From JABCPO02 sp963513115 (lineage in GTDB: Bacteria; Bacillota; Clostridia; TANB77; CAG-508): DNA of 10,184 nucleotides. The position numbers were made by a program, and so were the translations under genes. The DNA lies in the NCBI GenBank assembly GCA_963513115.1, contig CAUPPN010000027.1, forward strand, positions 1 through 10,184, written 5' to 3'. Below, piece by piece: positions 6,871 through 10,184 of this stretch. The notes beneath the pieces are model-generated. The model was not told where the DNA came from. It saw only the letters and a list, made by a program, of their open reading frames with translations, and did no database searches. The first letter of the stretch is position 1, and every line of letters begins with the position of its first letter.

Positions 6871-6890
6871 TATATTCTATTATATTCTAT
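6871..6890. repeat. Two tandem copies of a 10-bp AT-rich unit
   Basis: TATATTCTAT occurs twice in a row (6871-6880 and 6881-6890), followed by a partial TCTA, within a low-complexity AT stretch from about 6846. The second copy covers the stop codon of the downstream ABC gene (6887-6889), so slippage here could change its last residues. Probably simple replication-slippage sequence; no function is evident. Confidence 0.6.
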
Positions 6891-8698
6891 TCTAATATTT
6901 CCTTACCTGTATATAGGTTATAGTATTTACCCTTTTTAGCAATTAGATCAGAATGTGGTCCTCTTTCAATTATTTGGCCATCTTCTACTACTAAAATACT
7001 ATTAGCATTTTTTACTGTAGATAACCTATGAGCTATTACTAAGGTAGTAGAATTTTTCATTAGGTTATCAAATCCTTCTTGTATTAGCTTCTCTGTAAGT
7101 GAGTCGATAGAAGATGTTGCTTCATCTAACATAAGAATTAGTGGGTTAGATACTGCAGCTCTGGCTATTGAAATGAATTGCTTTTCTCCTTTAGAAAGAG
7201 AAATATCTTCAGGAGATAGCATTGTATTATATCCATCAGGTAATCTAGAAATTATATAATCTGCATTAGTAAGTTTAGCCGCTTTAATTATATCCTCATC
7301 AGATGCGTTTAAATTACCTTTTCTGATGTTATCCATAACTGTTCCAGTAAATATAGTGGGTTCTTGTAGTACGACTGTCATATTTGATCTTAGGTGGCTT
7401 TTTTTAATATTGTTAATTGGAAGTCCATCTATTAGTATTTCACCATCTGATACATCATAGAATCTATCTACTAGATTAGATATTGTGGTTTTACCTGCAC
7501 CTGTTGAACCAACAAATGCTAACTTTTCTTTAGGATTAGCATAAAGAGAAATATCTCTTAATACCATTTTGTCCTTATCTTTCATGTCAGTATCATAATT
7601 GAAATATACATTCTTAAATTCAATATGGCCTTCTGCTTTAATAAACTCACCGTTATTGTTCCAGTATTTGTTTCCATTCTTTTCAATTAGTGTAATTGTA
7701 CCTTCGTCTATTTCAGGCTTAATATCCAATATATTAAATATTCTTTCTGCTCCAGCAAGTGCTGTATATATTAATGAAATATAATTAGATAGGCTTTGTA
7801 TTGGCGCAGATAGTGAAGAAACAAATTTAATATATATTAATAAGTTCGATATATCTAGCACCCCTTTGTTGTAGAAGTAGACACCAAGTACTGTAATTAC
7901 ACTAGATAGTATAAATGCAAATGAGCCTCCTATGATATTCATTGAAATACCATATATTGTAGACTTTGTTTGATATTTTTTTAAGTTATCTACTTTTACT
8001 GAAAATCTTTCAACATTTCTATCTTCATAATTGTATGATTTAATAATTGGCATACCACCTATCATTTCTTCAGAATATGATGTTAAGTCTGCTAATTTCT
8101 TTTGCGATATAGCTGTGTAATACTTACTCTTATTACCAAAAAATCTAATTAGGAAAGTATATACCATTAAAAGAAATATAGTAATAATACTTAGCATCCA
8201 ATTAATTTTAATTAGTATTATAATAGAAATTGTTATTTCTAATATACTTATTATACTTTTTGAAATTGCTTGATCTAGTGCCTCAGTAAGTATTGCAACA
8301 TCGTTTGTAAAGGTTGAAACTATTTCACCAGGTTTGTTGTTATCAAAAAATGCTATGTCTAATTTTTCTAAATGTGCAAATAGTTTTTTTCTAATATTGT
8401 ATGTTATTTTTTGCGCAAGTACTGCAAAAATAGTATTACCTAAAAAGTTAAATAAAATTGACGCAGCTACTGCAATAGCTAGGTTAGAAACCGCTAAATT
8501 AATTCCAACTAGATTACCATCTTTTAAATTTTTGGCAATCGGGCCTACAAGTATACTTGTGTAAATTGTAGCAGCAAGTGCAAGAAGAAGTGTTATCATA
8601 CCAATAACAAACGTTTTCTTGTAGTTAAATATATATTTTAAAAGTCTTTTAAATGTTTCAAATGGTTTTTGGCTTTCTTTGTTAATATTATTATTCAC
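6887..8698 (-). CDS. ABC exporter half-transporter, subunit with the catalytic NBD and degenerate signature
   Basis: Inner-membrane ABC exporter, one membrane domain fused to one ATPase domain, 603 residues from GTG 8698. Six membrane segments are expected in about residues 25-315; clear hydrophobic runs lie at 33-50, 68-95, 152-185 and 253-285. ATPase landmarks: Walker A GSTGAGKT (397-404), Q-loop Gln445, signature LSKGE (501-505) instead of LSGGQ, Walker B LMLDE with catalytic Glu526, D-loop SSID and switch His557. Catalysis is thus intact but the signature is degenerate, the complement of the upstream subunit. The pair fits heterodimeric exporters such as TM287/288, BmrCD or LmrCD, which expel drugs or lipophilic compounds; the substrate here is unknown. 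About 30 extra residues (around 335-357) precede the ATPase domain. GTG 8707 would lie inside the Shine-Dalgarno site, so GTG 8698 is preferred. The start overlaps the end of the upstream gene by 8 bases. Confidence 0.95.
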   Translation of the reverse strand: MNNNINKESQKPFETFKRLLKYIFNYKKTFVIGMITLLLALAATIYTSILVGPIAKNLKDGNLVGINLAVSNLAIAVAASILFNFLGNTIFAVLAQKITYNIRKKLFAHLEKLDIAFFDNNKPGEIVSTFTNDVAILTEALDQAISKSIISILEITISIIILIKINWMLSIITIFLLMVYTFLIRFFGNKSKYYTAISQKKLADLTSYSEEMIGGMPIIKSYNYEDRNVERFSVKVDNLKKYQTKSTIYGISMNIIGGSFAFILSSVITVLGVYFYNKGVLDISNLLIYIKFVSSLSAPIQSLSNYISLIYTALAGAERIFNILDIKPEIDEGTITLIEKNGNKYWNNNGEFIKAEGHIEFKNVYFNYDTDMKDKDKMVLRDISLYANPKEKLAFVGSTGAGKTTISNLVDRFYDVSDGEILIDGLPINNIKKSHLRSNMTVVLQEPTIFTGTVMDNIRKGNLNASDEDIIKAAKLTNADYIISRLPDGYNTMLSPEDISLSKGEKQFISIARAAVSNPLILMLDEATSSIDSLTEKLIQEGFDNLMKNSTTLVIAHRLSTVKNANSILVVEDGQIIERGPHSDLIAKKGKYYNLYTGKEILE

Positions 8699-10184
8699 TT
8701 CTATCACCTCCTTGCATATTATATATATCTGTATATAATTTAGAGGTTTTAATTAGCTCTTCATGTGTTCCTGAATCTATTATTTTACCATCTTCTAAAA
8801 CTAATATGTTATCACAGTTTTGAACACTGCTTATTCTTTGAGATACGATTATTTTAGTTAGATTTTGGTTTAGGTTTTCATTTATCATCTTCTGTATTTT
8901 TCTTTCAGTATCATAATCTAGTGCAGAAGTTGCATCGTCTATTATCATTATTTTAGCATTTTTAGCAATTGCTCTTGCAATAGAAATTCTTTGCTTTTGC
9001 CCTCCAGAGTAGTTGCTTCCATTTTGCTCAACCTTGTGTGATATTGTATCTGTATATCTATCTACAAAGTTAGAAGCTTGTGCAAGTTGCAATACTTTAG
9101 ATACTTCTTTATCTTTTAATGTATTATTACCTAATAATATATTAGATTTTATTGTACCTGAAAATAGTTTTGCTTGTTGTTCTATGTGTGATATTACAGT
9201 ATTTAAGTATTTTATATCATAGTCTTTAATATCGATTCCACCAATTGTTATCTTACCTTCTTGTGGGTCATATTTTCTAGAAATTAGATCAACTAGTGTA
9301 CTCTTCCCAGAACCTGTTTGCCCTATTATTCCTAAAGAAGTTCCTTCTTTTACAGAAAAGCTAATATCTTTTAATATAGTTTCATTTTCATTGTAACCAA
9401 AAGTTACATTAGAAAATACTATATCTGTATTTTTCATTTTTCTTATTGGTTTTTCTTTTTCTTCTAAAGTAGGCTTTAAATTATATATTTCGTTTATTCT
9501 GTCAATAGATGCATTTGCCTGAATAAGAGATGAGAAGAAACCAAACATCATCATTAGTCCATTGATGATTTGTGTAGAATATGATGTGAAAGCTAAAAGA
9601 TCACCTGGTGTAAGTTTTCCTTCTAGTATTAGCCTGCTTCCTCGAGATAGCATGTATACACCTAGTCCTAAAGCTACAACACTTCCAATAGGTGCTAGAA
9701 GGTTAATAATAATAACTGCTTTAGTTGATATCATTTTTAAGCTTTCATTTTGCTTTTCAAATTTTTCAGACTCATTATCTTCTAGCATGTATGATTTAAC
9801 ATCACGAATTCCAATTACATTTTCTCTTACCACATTGTTAATTCTGTCGATGTTTTTTTGCATTTTCTTGAATATTGGTTTAACAAATCTATTTGCAATG
9901 AAAAATATTACTATTATTACTGGCAGTATTGCAATTATTAGATGAGCAAGTTCACTGTTAATATTTACAGACATTATATATGCGATAATTATTAGAAGAG
10001 GTGCTTGTATTAAAAATATAAGTGACATCATGAATAGTCGTGCAATTTTGTCTACATCGTTTGTTAAACGAGTAAGTAGCGTTTCATTAGACAACTTATT
10101 GAAATTTGCTAGTGAAAATTCATTTATCTTTTTGAAAACATCTTTTCTTAAATCTGCACTTAAACTGTATGAAATGGTAGCTGC
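8691..10184 (-). CDS. ABC exporter half-transporter, subunit with the degenerate NBD (5' end outside window)
   Basis: First gene of the exporter pair. The frame stays open to the right edge and reads typical exporter sequence (ISYSLSADLRKDVFKKINEF) before the TTG at 10094, so that TTG is not the start. About 497 residues are visible of an expected 570-600. Hydrophobic runs (starts near 10030, 9935, 9710 and 9570, reading leftward) are the later membrane segments. ATPase landmarks: Walker A GQTGSGKS (about 9300-9323), Q-loop in IEQQAKLFSGT, an intact signature YSGGQ, Walker B IMIIDD in which the catalytic Glu is Asp (8934-8936), and a switch loop VSQRIS in which His is Gln (8838-8840). These two changes are characteristic of the non-catalytic subunit in heterodimeric exporters, so they are not decay. 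It probably pairs with the next gene, with which it overlaps. Its promoter and any regulator lie outside the window. Confidence 0.95.
   Translation of the reverse strand, partial: AATISYSLSADLRKDVFKKINEFSLANFNKLSNETLLTRLTNDVDKIARLFMMSLIFLIQAPLLIIIAYIMSVNINSELAHLIIAILPVIIVIFFIANRFVKPIFKKMQKNIDRINNVVRENVIGIRDVKSYMLEDNESEKFEKQNESLKMISTKAVIIINLLAPIGSVVALGLGVYMLSRGSRLILEGKLTPGDLLAFTSYSTQIINGLMMMFGFFSSLIQANASIDRINEIYNLKPTLEEKEKPIRKMKNTDIVFSNVTFGYNENETILKDISFSVKEGTSLGIIGQTGSGKSTLVDLISRKYDPQEGKITIGGIDIKDYDIKYLNTVISHIEQQAKLFSGTIKSNILLGNNTLKDKEVSKVLQLAQASNFVDRYTDTISHKVEQNGSNYSGGQKQRISIARAIAKNAKIMIIDDATSALDYDTERKIQKMINENLNQNLTKIIVSQRISSVQNCDNILVLEDGKIIDSGTHEELIKTSKLYTDIYNMQGGDRSE
8703..8713 (-). promoter_or_regulatory. 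Full-length Shine-Dalgarno site that fixes the start of the second ABC gene
   Basis: AAGGAGGTGAT on the minus strand is an 11-base match to the expected 3' end of Firmicute 16S rRNA. Counting from its AAGGAGG core, GTG 8698 lies 8 bases downstream, which is ideal, whereas GTG 8707 is part of the site itself. It sits inside the last codons of the upstream ABC gene, so it gives the second subunit its own strong initiation, probably to balance the two subunits. Confidence 0.85.

Noticed and set aside
6846..6893. AT-rich tandem units as a CRISPR or transposon end
   Set aside because: There are only two 10-bp copies without spacers, no transposase, and no target-site duplication; simple slippage sequence is enough to explain them.
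8838..8936. Asp for Glu and Gln for His in the first ABC gene as signs of a dying gene
   Set aside because: The frame is intact, all other motifs are kept, and exactly these substitutions are normal in the non-catalytic half of heterodimeric exporters.
9562..9945. Plus-strand open frame of 127 codons inside the ABC gene
   Set aside because: It lies wholly opposite a clear ABC exporter membrane domain, and its product is a reverse-strand shadow with no recognisable motif.
10092..10094. TTG 10094 as the start of the first ABC gene
   Set aside because: Thirty further codons upstream to the window edge read conserved exporter sequence, so the gene continues past the right edge.

Overview
The window is a very AT-rich stretch of bacterial chromosome. 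It reads throughout with the standard bacterial code: tryptophan is TGG and no TGA is read through. Genes have strong Shine-Dalgarno sites, arginine is mostly AGA, and the gene content (a Staphylococcus-type class I aldolase, a DnaE1-type replicase, a probable 6S RNA, paired ABC exporter half-genes) points to a low-GC Firmicute. An AT-rich, probably uncultured Clostridia-like lineage is my best guess, but this is an inference from style and not a phylogenetic result. I see no mobile element, CRISPR array, tRNA or rRNA.

Layout. (1) Positions 1-1266, plus strand: the 3' end of polA (DNA polymerase I, cut by the window edge), followed within a few bases by a small single-pass membrane protein that I cannot name. 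(2) 1369-2293: a strong hairpin terminator and a single-gene, minus-strand unit for fructose-bisphosphate aldolase class I, with a perfect 22-bp palindrome just downstream of its likely promoter. (3) 2294-2747: a divergent intergenic region. It holds the aldolase promoter, a near-consensus promoter facing the other way, a structured RNA of about 177 nt whose fold fits 6S RNA, and then an extended -10 promoter for truA. (4) 2748-6793, plus strand: truA (tRNA pseudouridine synthase) and dnaE (replicative DNA polymerase III alpha subunit), ended by a strong bidirectional hairpin. (5) 6887-10184, minus strand: two overlapping ABC exporter half-transporter genes converging on dnaE. The upstream one is cut by the right edge.

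How the parts fit. polA, dnaE, truA and the 6S RNA are housekeeping functions (DNA repair and replication, tRNA modification, RNA polymerase control) in separate short transcription units. The two ABC genes read as one heterodimeric exporter: the first subunit has degenerate catalytic residues (Walker B Glu to Asp, switch His to Gln) and the second has a degenerate signature motif. Together that gives one degenerate and one intact ATP site.

No clearly new biological system is visible. The points most worth checking are the 6S-like RNA with two competing folds, the short DnaE that keeps a complete PHP metal site but lacks the usual C-terminal domain, the palindrome at the aldolase promoter, and the unnamed membrane protein linked to polA.
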